Assembly (NCBI GenBank): GCA_930367215.1
Contig: OV884056.1
Span: forward strand, 119,720,053-119,784,052
Origin: Pollenia angustigena
Taxonomy: Eukaryota > Arthropoda > Insecta > Diptera > Polleniidae
Direction of reading: 5' to 3'
Length of the DNA: 64,000 nt
The translations under genes and the position numbers were made by a program. Shown here piece by piece: positions 54,918 through 64,000 of the stretch (within the stretch, counting starts at the first letter, position 1; each line of letters starts with the position of its first letter). Below the pieces are notes generated by a model. That model had not been told where the DNA came from. It searched no databases and saw nothing but the letters and a program-made list of their open reading frames with translations.

Positions 54918-55286
54918 TAATCATAAGTTTATTTATGAGCGAAATATATAAGTGAACAGAACCCGTGATGAAGAAAATTTTTCTGGCACTGGCAGGACAT
55001 AAAATAACGTATTAGGTTAAGATTTGATTAATTATTGTTAGTTCATATTAAATATATGAAGATTCAATAAAAAATAATGACAAAAAAAAATTACATGGAT
55101 CCTTTTTTCCTTTCTTACTTTTGTACCTGTTTTAAATTTTCTTGTCAATTGATTTTTATCAAACATTTTATTTTATGTAAGCATGGAAGTGCAGGTTCAA
55201 TCATGTTTCATTCACTACATTTATTTATTTATTTATATATGTAGGTAGTATGTAAGTAGTGTAAGTTACAATAGTATCAGTTGAAT

Positions 55287-55622
55287 ATGAGTTCACACGA
55301 AAGAATAAAAAGAAGAAACATATTTCTAAAGAAAATGACATACAGAAGCATGATCGAAAAATTTTTGTTTGATTTTCATGGATGCATTTTTGATGACCAT
55401 TTACTTCAGATAACTGAAATCAAAAGAATGCTAGATGACTATGACAATATGGAGCTCATTGAATCTATTTACGGAAAGCATTTTAAAAACTGTTCTTTTC
55501 TATGCCGAATTTGCGATCGTTCAAATACATGTGAATGTACTGAATTTAAGTTAAAGAAGGATAATGTAATTCAATTAATAGACAAATATTATACATTTTT
55601 TATTACCAAAATAAATACTTAA
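55287..55622 (+). CDS. Hypothetical small Cys-rich protein
   Basis: 111 residues from ATG 55287 to a stop at 55622. It has a basic N-terminus (SSHERIKRRNIFLKK), a helical middle (MIEKFLFDFHGCIFDDHLL) and a cysteine cluster NCSFLCRICDRSNTCECTEF resembling a metal-binding knuckle. No family recognised. The general layout echoes the 96-residue frame at 24251-24541. It is a good open frame but may be a chance one. Confidence 0.45.
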   Translation: MSSHERIKRRNIFLKKMTYRSMIEKFLFDFHGCIFDDHLLQITEIKRMLDDYDNMELIESIYGKHFKNCSFLCRICDRSNTCECTEFKLKKDNVIQLIDKYYTFFITKINT

Positions 55623-55689
55623 AACGAAATTTAAAAATTGTTCTTTTCTTTATAAAAATAATTATTATACTCATTTTTTATATGTACAT

Positions 55690-57076
55690 TAGCGTGGCCG
55701 TTAGTTGTATGGAGAACTTTTTTTTTTGATTTCTTATATTCTCCCCCCCCCCCCAAATCGGTTCAGTTTTATGTAAAAAAAAATACAAAAAAATTTCGTA
55801 GCGATAAGTTGTGTTTTAGGGGGGGCGTCGGCCCCTCAAAGTTTGCCATCAAGCCATTTATTCAAATGTAATTTGTTTGCATATGACTATCTCTTAAAAA
55901 CAACATTTTACAAGAACATGGTATATGGCAATATTTTAGCTCTTCTAGTCAACAACATTAGCCTCGAAGAAAGTTTTTTGCTAAAATTAATATTTAAGAA
56001 AATAATTAAGAAAATAACAACAAAATTCCAAACATTTTATATACGTTTTATATATATAAAAGAGGGATTTAATGTCAAGTGAACTAATTTTGAAATCGAA
56101 ATCTTTCGATTTGGATGAAATTTGCACCACCGTTAGTCCCATTGAATAGTAGTTCAGACACAAATTTTAAACAAGATCGGTCAAAAAGTTTCTGAGTTTG
56201 GGAGGGTCAAAGTTTGAAATTTTGGCCATACAGGTGTTCTTTCACATCCATGTAACTTATTACCAATTGGGGTTAGCAAAATTTGTCTCAAGCAGCTTAG
56301 ATAGCTATTTAATCAATCTTTTTAAAAAAAATTTTTTGGTTTTTTTAAACAATTTTTTAACATATTTTTTTTATATTTAAAACTTTTTTTTTTTTTTTTT
56401 TTTGCCAAGTTGTAAATTTAAAAAAAAAATTTTAAAAAATTCAAAAATATTTTTTTTTTAAAGATTGATCAAATAGCTATCTAAGCTGCTTGGGACAAAT
56501 TTTGCTAACCCCAATTGGTAATAAGTTACATGGATGTGAAAGAACACCTATATGGCCAAACTTTCAAACTTTGACCCCCCCAAACTCAGAAACTTTTTGA
56601 CCGATCTTGTTGAAAATTTGTGTCTAAACTACTATTCAATAGGACTAACGTTGGTGCAAATTTCATCCAAATCGAAAGACATCGATTTCAAAATTAGTTC
56701 ACTTGACATTAAATCCCTCTTTTATATATATAAAACGTATATAAAATGTTTGGAATTTTGTTGTTATTTTCTTAATTATTTTCTTAAATATTAATTTTAG
56801 CAAAAAACTTTCTTCGAGGCTAATGTTGTTGACTAGAAGAGCTAAAATATTGCCATATATCATGTTCTTGTAAAATGTTGTTTTTAAGAGATAGTCATAT
56901 GCAAACAAATTACATTTGAATAAATGGCTTGATGGCAAACTTTGAGGGGCGGACGCCCCCCCTAAAACACAACTTATCGCTACGAAATTTTTTTGTATTT
57001 TTTTTTACATAAAACTGAACCGATTTGGGGGGGGAGAATATAAGAAATCAAAAAAAAGAAAATAACGGCCACCCTA
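55690..57076. mobile_element. Fold-back element with 650-bp arms, 8-bp TSD
   Basis: Two near-identical arms in inverted orientation (about 55690-56370 and 56420-57076) around an A/T-rich centre (56382-56430). Ends TAGCGTGGCCGTTA / TAACGGCCACCCTA-type, flanked by ATGTACAT on each side (55682-55689, 57077-57084). The 8-bp duplication and TAG start suggest a hAT-related fold-back element. Each arm includes homopolymer C/G runs near 55742 and 57020. The small frames in the arms are mirror copies of each other and not genes. Confidence 0.88.
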
Positions 57077-57299
57077 ATGTACATATTTTATAAATAGTAA
57101 AATACTCCAAAATGTGATTTTATATCTTTTTATAAAAAAAAATAATAAAAAATATAAAGCTAAACAAAACACATTTTAAGATGATCTAAGCAAAAATATA
57201 CATTCTAAATTATATTCAAGAAAATAGAGTCTCTGAAGCAATTAAGTTTAAATGATTCAATAATAGAAAAAATAAATACAAATTTTCAATAAAAGATAA
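57077..57299. other. AT-rich spacer
   Basis: Nothing recognised beyond the TSD of the fold-back element at its start. Confidence 0.4.
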
Positions 57300-57740
57300 A
57301 TTCTCTCTCCTTGTATTCTTAATACAACCACATTTCAACCATCTTGATCTTTAAACCTAAACAACACATTATAACATTTCCATTTACAAATTTTACCTAA
57401 CTATTCAATAAAAGAAAATTGCTTTATCATAATTACCTTAGCACAACCACCAGTCCTTTTTTAAGTACAATACATTTCAACCATTTTCATCTTTAAACAT
57501 AAAACATCACTTTACAACATTCGCCCCTACATGTTTTACCTACCTATTCAACCCTTTAAATAATGCACAATAATCAATAAAAAAAAAAAAATTCTCTATT
57601 CTACTATCCTTAGCACAACCACCAATCCTTATTTAGTGCGTACATTTCAACCATCTTGATCTACAAAAAAATGCAGGTGTTAACATCACTTTCACACATT
57701 TTCTTGCCTAAACATTTTAACCCCTAAAAATAATACACCT
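57300..57740. repeat. Degenerate tandem repeat, about 3 units
   Basis: Three diverged units of about 130-170 bp share CTTAGCACAACCACC, ACATTTCAACCATCTTGATC and TACCTA.CTATTCAA blocks (starts about 57311, 57445 and 57608). Non-coding, possibly a minisatellite adjoining the LTR element. Confidence 0.65.
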
Positions 57741-57968
57741 TCATACTTAAATCCATATATCCCACTCTCTCTCACTACTCTCAAGTGGAATCATTGTCAC
57801 GCTCTCACCAATTCTTCATTTCCAATTGGAAATACCTATCTACATTACCGATTCTCTGTCTTCATTTTGTCAGCATTCCAACTAGAAAAATTAACATTCC
57901 AATTAGAAAAATAGTGACTACTACAGACTTCTCACGCACTTTGACAAGATCCCCATTACCTATCTACT

Positions 57969-58270
57969 AACGAAAATAAGGGATTAAGCAAGAATTGAGT
58001 TAAAACATTGACCAATCAAAATCTAGTGTTTTGACTCAATAAGCCACACCGTAGGTTAGAAAGAATAATACATAACATAGATATAAGAACTGTAAATAAT
58101 TCAAATTTGGTATAAATAGTTGTGAGATTTGGAAATAAAAATCAGAATACTTTTTAGTTTAAACGAGTTAACTAGTTTTCTCATTATATTCTACCCGAGC
58201 ACTCAAAAGGTGCTTAGAAGAATCAAAACGTGTTGCAGCTAGAAGCAACATTCTAAAAATCTAGCAAAAA
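57969..58270 (+). repeat. Partial 5' LTR
   Basis: Matches 63378-63675 at about 98-99 percent by eye. It begins abruptly at AACGAAAATAAGGG; the 359 bp that precede this in the 3' LTR are absent and replaced by unrelated sequence. Confidence 0.85.
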
Positions 58271-58275
58271 CAAAA

Positions 58276-58389
58276 ATAATACTTTATATGGCGATGCTGC
58301 CATAATAATACTTTATATGGCGATCCTGCCATAATAATACTTTATATGGCGATCCTGCCATAATAATACTTTATATGGCGATCCTGCCA
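58276..58389 (+). repeat. Four 29-bp repeats at the primer-binding region
   Basis: Unit AATACTTTATATGGCGATCCTGCCATAAT-like, period 29 bp, four copies, the first with GATGC for GATCC. TGGCGATCCTGCC is where a tRNA primer site is expected just after the LTR, so the site appears to have been multiplied. The 3' copy (63681-63720) retains one and a half units. Confidence 0.75.
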
Positions 58390-58457
58390 GGAATAATAAT
58401 AATTATATATTTTTTTTTTTTTTTAGCAATTTAACAAAATAAAAATTTAAATCTCAT

Positions 58458-58733
58458 ATGGAAACAATATTCAGTAGACTAGAAAAATTAATTATAAATT
58501 TTAAAAAAACAGGAATTAGAGGATATAAAGAATCAACGTTGTTAATTAAATTAGAAGAGTTAGATCTACTTAAGAAAGAATTTATTGACTTGGTAGAGAC
58601 AGAGGTAGTAACAGCTGACATAGCAAGGAATACCGAAAAATTTGAAAAATACCATTATAAAGCAAAAACACTTTTCGAACAAGCCCTTGATATAGAAAAA
58701 CCTATTTGTATAGAGAAACCCATCTGTCAATAA
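58458..58733 (+). CDS. Small LTR-element ORF upstream of gag
   Basis: 91 residues, helical, acidic/basic alternation (LEKLIINFKKTGIRGYKES, LEELDLLKKEFIDLVE), starting at ATG 58458 and ending 15 bp before gag. Many 412/mdg1-type elements have a short ORF in the leader, but I cannot assign a function. A T-rich tract and AG at about 58431 precede it and may be a splice acceptor. Confidence 0.55.
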   Translation: METIFSRLEKLIINFKKTGIRGYKESTLLIKLEELDLLKKEFIDLVETEVVTADIARNTEKFEKYHYKAKTLFEQALDIEKPICIEKPICQ

Positions 58734-58748
58734 CAAAAATTAGTAAAT

Positions 58749-59750
58749 ATGGCAAATTTTAATTTAGAAACCGCGATAAAGGTAATACCTGAGTTCACAG
58801 GGAATTACAAAGAATTGAGTACTTTCCTTACAATTGTAGAACTGGTTAACAATACTTTGGCATCAGACCAAAAACCTATTCTATTAACGTTTGTTTACAA
58901 TGCAAAATTGTCAAATTTAGTAAGAACATCAATGGGGATATCGGTACCAACAACTTTTGAAGAGTTAAAAACGCTACTTTCTAGCAGATACAAAACGACA
59001 AAGACCGTTTCACACATACAGGCTACTCTTAGCACTTTTTCACAGAAAAGCATGAATGTGAACCAGTTCCATGAGAAACTTTTAAATTTGATAGCCGAAC
59101 TGAACGAGCTACAAATTAAAGAGATACAAAACTGTAATACTACACAGTCTAATACTATCAAACAGCTAAATGAAAGTTATGCATTAAATGTATTTAAAAA
59201 TGGTTTGAATGCAGAACTTAAACCAACAATTTTTGCATCAAGACCCAAGAATCTCCATGAAGCCCTACAATTAGCCTTAGAACTAGAAAAAGAATTCTCT
59301 AGCAACAATGGACATGTGCTATATTTTTCGGATTATAGAAATAGAAAAGACAACAGAAGAAATACGAACAATACCAATAGGTACGACAACAATAATTATG
59401 AAAACAGAGGAAATAATTTTAGCCCCAACAATAACCGCTATAGCAATAACAGAGTGAATAATAATAATAACAGAACATTTAGCAGCAACAACGGACAAAC
59501 AAATAATTACAAATACAATAACAATACAAACAGGAATAACGGAAGGAACAATTTCAGTAATAATAACAACAGAACAAATCAGAGAAATACGAATGCTAGT
59601 AACAGAACTAATAATTATAATAACAATAATAGAAATAACAGTCAAAATACCCGTAGAAATGTACACATCGTAAAGGAAAACTACCAAATTCCGGATGTGA
59701 GTCAAGGAACTGCACAAACCCACCATCCGGAGGACCAACAAGAAGATTAA
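58749..59750 (+). CDS. Gag polyprotein of LTR retrotransposon
   Basis: 333 residues from ATG 58749, open. The capsid-like N-terminal part (IPEFTGNYKELSTFLTIVEL, ...SRYKTTKTVSHIQATL, ...YALNVFKNGLNAELKP) is typical of this gypsy group. The C-terminal 120 residues are an Asn/Arg-rich low-complexity tail with no CCHC knuckle, which would bind RNA by charge. The 3' end overlaps the pol frame in the -1 phase near 59720-59750. Confidence 0.87.
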   Translation: MANFNLETAIKVIPEFTGNYKELSTFLTIVELVNNTLASDQKPILLTFVYNAKLSNLVRTSMGISVPTTFEELKTLLSSRYKTTKTVSHIQATLSTFSQKSMNVNQFHEKLLNLIAELNELQIKEIQNCNTTQSNTIKQLNESYALNVFKNGLNAELKPTIFASRPKNLHEALQLALELEKEFSSNNGHVLYFSDYRNRKDNRRNTNNTNRYDNNNYENRGNNFSPNNNRYSNNRVNNNNNRTFSSNNGQTNNYKYNNNTNRNNGRNNFSNNNNRTNQRNTNASNRTNNYNNNNRNNSQNTRRNVHIVKENYQIPDVSQGTAQTHHPEDQQED

Positions 59751-59751
59751 G

Positions 59752-62700
59752 TAACGTTTTCCAAATATCAAATAGTTTAACAAATTTTATAAACTTAAAC
59801 TTAGGCAATAATGTAATATTTACATTTTTAATAGACACGGGAGCAGACATCTCTTTGTGTAAACTAAACAAATTAAAGGAAGATTCGATAAACATAGACA
59901 AGGAACAATCAAGTAGTTTTACAGGAATAACATCAGAAAAAATTAAATCTATAGGAACATCAGAACTAGATTTTATTATAAATAATATAAGTAAAAAACA
60001 TAAATTTCATATAATTGACAAGAATTTTCCAATACCAACTGACGGAATTTTAGGAAGAGATTTCTTTACGAAGTTCTTATGCAAGATTGACTATGAAACA
60101 TTTACAATAACACTTACTTTAGAAAATGAGGAAATTACAATACCTATGAAATCATGGATAAACAGAAATATTGAAGTAGAAAAAAGATCAGAAAGTATTC
60201 ATCCTATAAATTTAAATATTAAAGAAGATAGCATAATTTTAAACAAGGAAATTCAACCAGGAATATTCGTTAGTAATACAATAGTACCAGGAAATGGATA
60301 TCACCATGTCAAAATATTAAACACAACAGATAATGATGTAGTTTTAGAAAACATTAATTTTGAAATAGAACCATTAAAAAATTACATTTTGGTAACACAA
60401 TCACACAGAACAAACAAAAGAAATGTTAATACGGAAAGATTTAAAAAGTTACTTGATATTTTAAAAATTGACGTTAATGACGAGAAAGCAAAAACGGAAT
60501 TAATAAAAATCTTTGAAAATTACCAGGATATTTTCCACTTAGAAGGAGAGACACTAACTTCAAATAATTTTTATACACAAAGCTTGAAGGTTTCAGACAA
60601 TACGCCAGTATATATTAAAAATTATAGATTACCACACACACAATATGATGAAATAAATGAACAGGTACAAAAATTATTAGAGGATGATGTAATAGAACCA
60701 TCAAATAGTGCATACAATTCACCTTTATTGGTAGTACCAAAAAAGAGCGAAACCGGAAAAGAAAAATGGAGACTAGTAGTAGATTTTTGACAACTTAACA
60801 AAAAGATAGTGAACGATAAATTTCCATTAACAAGGTTAGAAGATGTTTTAGATCGTCTGGGAAGAGCTAAATATTTTTCCACTTTAGATATGACTAGCTC
60901 ATTCCATCAAATAAATTTAGACGAGGATTCAAGGAATTTAACTGCATTTTCAACTAGTAATGGTCATTATCAATTTAAAAGACTACCATTTGGTTTGAAA
61001 ATTTCATCCAATAGTTTCCAAAGAATGTTAACAATAGCACTTAGTGGACTAGATTCCAAAGAATTTTTATATGTAGACGATATTATTGTATTTGGTTGTA
61101 GTTTAAAACACCACAATGAAAATCTTATTAGAGTATTTGAACGCTTGTCAAAATACAATTTGAAATTAAATGCATCAAAATGTGTATTTCTAAAATCAGA
61201 GGTAATTTATTTAGTCACCAAATCAAAAAAACGGCATACGAACAGATCCTTCAAAACACAAAGCTATTGAAAAATACCCAATTCCAAAAGACAAAGGCGA
61301 AGTTAAAAGATTTGTAGCATTCTGTAATTACTACAGACGTTTCATAAAGAATTTCGCTGAGATCACAAAATGTCTAAATGATCAAACTAAAAAAGGAAAA
61401 GAAATTGAATGGACAGAAAAATGTAAAAAGCTTTTAACGTACTAAAAACAAAATTAATTAACGCACCAATATTAAGATATCCTGATTTTGAACAACCATT
61501 TATTTTGACTACTGACGCATCAAACTATGCATTAGGATCTATATTTTCACAAGGGAAAATAGGAGAAGATTTACTGATCTCTTACGCAAGCAAAACATTA
61601 GGAAAACATGATTTAAATAAACCAGTAATTGAGAAATAAGTTCTTCTTGCTATACATTGGGGTATAGAGTTTTTTAGACCCTATTTATTTGGTCAAAAAT
61701 TTATTGTAGTAACAGACCATAGACGACTTGTTTCACTTTTTTCTCATAAAAATCCTTCATCAAAATTAACTCGTATAAGAATAGATTTGTCAGACTATGA
61801 TTTCGAAATTATTTATAAAAAAGGAAAAATAAATACTAACGCGGACGCTTTATCTAGAATAAAACTAGATTCTGACATGTTAAAGAATATGATTCCTGTA
61901 GAAGATGATAATAGTAAACCATCTAAAATTTTAGTAGCAACACGTGGAATGAAAGCAAAGGAAATTTCTAATAATGAGGTAATAAATAATGATAGTAACA
62001 TATCCCAAGGCCAACATAAAAATCATATGTGGGAATGTACATCTTTACAAGATATAAAGAATATTCTCGAATTAAAATTTAATATTATTAAAACCGGTGC
62101 AAAAATATAAAAGATGGACCTAAAGATGGTACCATAGAAAGTAAAGATAACAGCTTTGTAATGAATATTAATGAAGATCTAGCAAAATACGTTTTGTCTC
62201 TAGAGAAATTGATTATTTATATACATAAGCAGAATATAAAAAATCTCGCTTTATCATGCGAAGATAAAATTTTTGACCTCATATCAATTGAATATTTAAA
62301 TAAAACTTATAATGAGGTATACCAAAGAATATTGAAATCAAATAAGTATAGAAATTTCGAATTAAACGAATGTTGAACGAATATTTACTTAATTTTGTAG
62401 ATGACTATGAATGGGACAAATGGGTACCTTTCTATACATTCGCTTACAACACAATACCACACATTGACACTAACTACAAACCTTATGAATTAATTTATGG
62501 TAAACTTGCAACTTTACCCACAGACAAAATAAACGACACTAATAAAATTTATGACATTGAAAATTACGCTAATGAAGTCAAATTAAGATTGAAAAAATCC
62601 TTGGAAAACGCTAGAAAACTAATAGAATTATCTAAATAAAAATCAAAAGAAATTTATGACAGAGATATAAATAACAGTAACTTTAAGATAGGAGACTTAG

Positions 62701-62868
62701 TATTAATAAAATTAGAATCTAGAAAAAAAATCAAAGCCCATACAAGGGACCATATGAAATAATAAAAATATTAGGAGTAAATTCTTTATTAAAAGTAGAC
62801 AATATTGAAAAAATTTATCATAATAATATACTTAAATTATATAAACCTAATGTTACAAATAAACAATA
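59752..62868 (+). pseudogene. Pol polyprotein (protease, RT, RNase H, integrase remnants)
   Basis: Overlaps gag in another frame. Protease FLIDTGADISLCK and GILGRDFF. RT: DDVIEPSNSAYNSPLLVVPKK, an in-frame TGA at 60788-60790, STLDMTSSFHQI, FKRLPFGLKI and FLYVDDIIVFG (YVDD). RNase H: TTDASNYALGSIF, ISYASKTL, TDHRRLVSLF, with a frame change at 61440 and a stop at 61637. Integrase: only an N-terminal stub (62161-62376) and the C-terminal part (62370-62868: PFYTFAYNTIPH, IGDLVLIKLES). The catalytic DDE core is deleted at about 62370. Confidence 0.87.
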
Positions 62869-63018
62869 AGAAATATAATTGTAAGATGATAAGACATTTT
62901 TACTTTTAACTACTTACTGATATAACATGTATAATCATATATTTTTACAAACACAAGTATTTTAAGATTAAATTCATTTCATTTCATAAATTCATAAATT
63001 CAATCTTAAGGGCAGAGG
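62869..63018 (+). other. 3' leader and polypurine tract
   Basis: Ends in TTAAGGGCAGAGG directly before the TGTAGTG start of the 3' LTR; this purine run primes plus-strand synthesis. Confidence 0.75.
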
Positions 63019-63680
63019 TGTAGTGTGTTTGTCAAAACGCATCACAACTACCTAAAAACAATGTGTAGTGTGTTTATTATAACACAACCACCCAACAACA
63101 ACACAAAATTCTTTATTTAATTTTAATTCAACATGAAACCACTTGGCACACTTTTAAGTGAGACCACACATAAGACAATTGTTTATGTGCACAAGCAAAA
63201 GGCATTGCACTTGAGAAATATGTCAAAGCAAGCAAATTAACTAAATACATTGCATTTGGAATATTACGATGGATAATATTTCAAAACACATATGCAAGCA
63301 TTTAGAAAAAGGCAATGCACTTTGATAGTTGAGTAATATTTTGGGTAAACATTAAAGTAAACAAAAGATTGAATGAAAACGAAAATAAGGGATTAAGCAA
63401 GAATTGAGTTAAAACATTGACCAATCAAAATCTAGTGTTTTGACTCAATAAGCCACACCGTAGGTTAGAAAGAATAATACATAACATAGATATAAGAACT
63501 GTAAATAATTCAAATTTGCTATAAATAGTTGTAAGATTTGGAAATAAAAATCAGAATACTTTTTAGTTTAAACGAATTAACCAGTTTTCTCATTATATTC
63601 TACCCGAGCACTCAAAAGGTGCTTAGAAGAATCAAAACGTGTTGCAGCTAGAAGCAACATTCTAAAAATCTAGCAAAAAT
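63019..63680 (+). repeat. 3' LTR
   Basis: Starts TGTAGTGTGTTTGTC after the polypurine tract. A direct repeat GTGTAGTGTGTTT occurs near its start (63018, 63061). The exact 3' end is uncertain (around CTAGCA, 63670-63676). Primer-site-like repeats follow, so leader sequence continues past this LTR. Confidence 0.8.
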
Positions 63681-63721
63681 AATACTTTATATGGCGATCC
63701 TGCCATAATAATACTTTATAC

Positions 63722-64000
63722 CAGATGTCGGATTTTTTAAAGGCATATGGTATTATACATATCAAAACTCCTTTTTATTCACCACAGGAAAATTGCTCTG
63801 AGAGAACTAATAGAGAATTTTTAGTAAAACTCCGTATTTTATTGAGATAAAGGCAGGACAAGTGGGATAATTATGTATCAAGAATAGCTGAAATACTTCG
63901 CAGTGACTATCATAACGCTATCAAGTGTTCTCCATATTTTTGTATCTTTGGAAGTAATATGATTAGGCATGGCTCAGCTTATCCTATCATGGAAAAATTG
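63722..64000 (+). pseudogene. Integrase fragment of a different LTR retroelement, cut by window end
   Basis: Joined abruptly at 63721 to the leader of the preceding element. Reads YGIIHIKTPFYSPQENCSERTNRE, the conserved stretch around the catalytic Glu of a retroviral-type integrase, then an in-frame TGA (63844), QDKWDNYVSRIAEILRSDYHNAI and FGSNMIRHGSAYPI. The sequence differs from the element at 57969-63680. Continues beyond the window. Confidence 0.75.

Larger units (their letters stand above)
48011..55094 (+). mobile_element. Jockey-like non-LTR retrotransposon 2, split by Transib
   Basis: Plus-strand LINE with ORF1 (48011-49225), a 5'-truncated endonuclease, RT (49985-50978), Transib (50984-54381), RT C-terminus (54387-54917), 3' UTR and an A-rich end CAATAAAAAATAATGAC then A9 at about 55066-55094. 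The lineage is the same as Jockey 1 (shared PPPIYLREQ, GMDRYIT and FADD motifs). A deletion joins the ORF1 end to the middle of the endonuclease. Inactive. Confidence 0.88.
57969..63680 (+). mobile_element. Gypsy-type LTR retrotransposon (412/mdg1-like), defective
   Basis: Partial 5' LTR (57969-58270), leader with repeated primer-site-like motif, small ORF, gag, pol (protease, RT, RNase H, integrase remnants), polypurine tract AAGGGCAGAGG (63008-63018) and 3' LTR (63019 to about 63680). The LTR start TGTAGTG and leader TGGCGATCC recall the 412/mdg1 group (family recall, moderate certainty). The 5' LTR lacks its first about 360 bp, and its target-site duplication is gone. Stops and an integrase-core deletion make it inactive. 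Confidence 0.85.

Noticed and set aside
47379..55215. Similarity between 47379-47500 and 55119-55215 (TTTGTACCTGTTT ... CAATCATGTTT), possibly flanking duplication around Jockey 2
   Set aside because: Only two short blocks match and their spacing differs by about 50 bp, so it is too weak to claim.
55843..56938. Mirror-image 79-codon frames (55843-56082 and 56699-56938)
   Set aside because: They are the two arms of the fold-back element read on opposite strands; low complexity, with no start context or family match.
57785..57970. 61-codon frame just before the partial LTR
   Set aside because: Low-complexity, no recognisable domain, and it ends at the LTR breakpoint; probably chance.
59319..59783. 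Isoleucine/valine-rich minus-strand frame of 154 codons
   Set aside because: It is the complement of the Asn-codon-rich gag tail (AAT/AAC read as ATT/GTT), so the hydrophobicity is an artefact.
1..64000. CRISPR arrays, bacterial operons, riboswitches, rRNA
   Set aside because: None seen. Repeats here are transposon-derived, and the introns and element families point to an animal genome.

Overview
This is an AT-rich stretch of an animal genome, most likely a fly (Diptera). The evidence is its transposon content (Jockey- and I-like non-LTR elements, a 412/mdg1-like LTR retrotransposon, hAT, CACTA, Transib and Polinton elements) and spliceosomal introns with insect-like short lengths. I see no host housekeeping gene. 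Almost every coding segment belongs to a mobile or virus-like element, and most are broken. The species assignment is inference.

Layout. (1) 1-7.25 kb: remains of an I-like non-LTR retrotransposon on the minus strand. A 2.1-kb hAT element (8-bp target duplication CACTATAA) splits its RNase H domain and itself carries a small TIR element, a CACTA-type non-autonomous element and a tRNA-derived SINE. (2) 7.25-22.1 kb: a Jockey-like non-LTR element on the minus strand, cut in two places. One cut holds an unclassified TIR element with a 9-bp duplication, with a hAT inside its left terminus. The other holds a TA-duplicating TIR element, with a 6.6-kb CACTA (EnSpm) transposon inside it. The CACTA carries a broken TNP2-like transposase and a second, four-intron gene.

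(3) 23.5-46.9 kb: a Polinton/Maverick (adintovirus-like) element, the most interesting part. It has a chromodomain integrase, protein-primed family-B DNA polymerase, FtsK/HerA-type packaging ATPase, adenain-like protease, a PLA2/pX-like virion gene, penton-like and hexon-like capsid genes, and several unknown genes. A 3,397-bp block carrying protease, pX/PLA2 and ATPase is present three times in tandem, almost identical. Between integrase and penton lies a 2.9-kb inverted array of 567-bp units with tRNA-like boxes. A BIR (IAP-like) gene with a C-terminal membrane segment lies on the left flank; I cannot prove that it belongs to the element. Polymerase, integrase, capsid and other genes carry stops, frameshifts or deletions, so this copy looks inactive as it stands, although the damage is light.

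(4) 48.0-55.1 kb: a second Jockey-like element (plus strand), its RT split by a Transib transposon with the expected 5-bp GC-rich duplication (CGCCG). (5) 55.7-57.1 kb: a fold-back element with an 8-bp duplication. (6) 57.3-63.7 kb: a degenerate tandem repeat, then a 412/mdg1-like LTR retrotransposon that lacks its integrase core and most of its 5' LTR. (7) 63.7-64 kb: the edge of a different retroelement's integrase.

The Polinton genes would work as one virion-making and integrating system: polymerase copies the genome, integrase inserts it, ATPase packages it, and protease matures capsids built from hexon, penton and pX/PLA2. The remaining elements are unrelated insertions whose nesting order can be read from target-site duplications.
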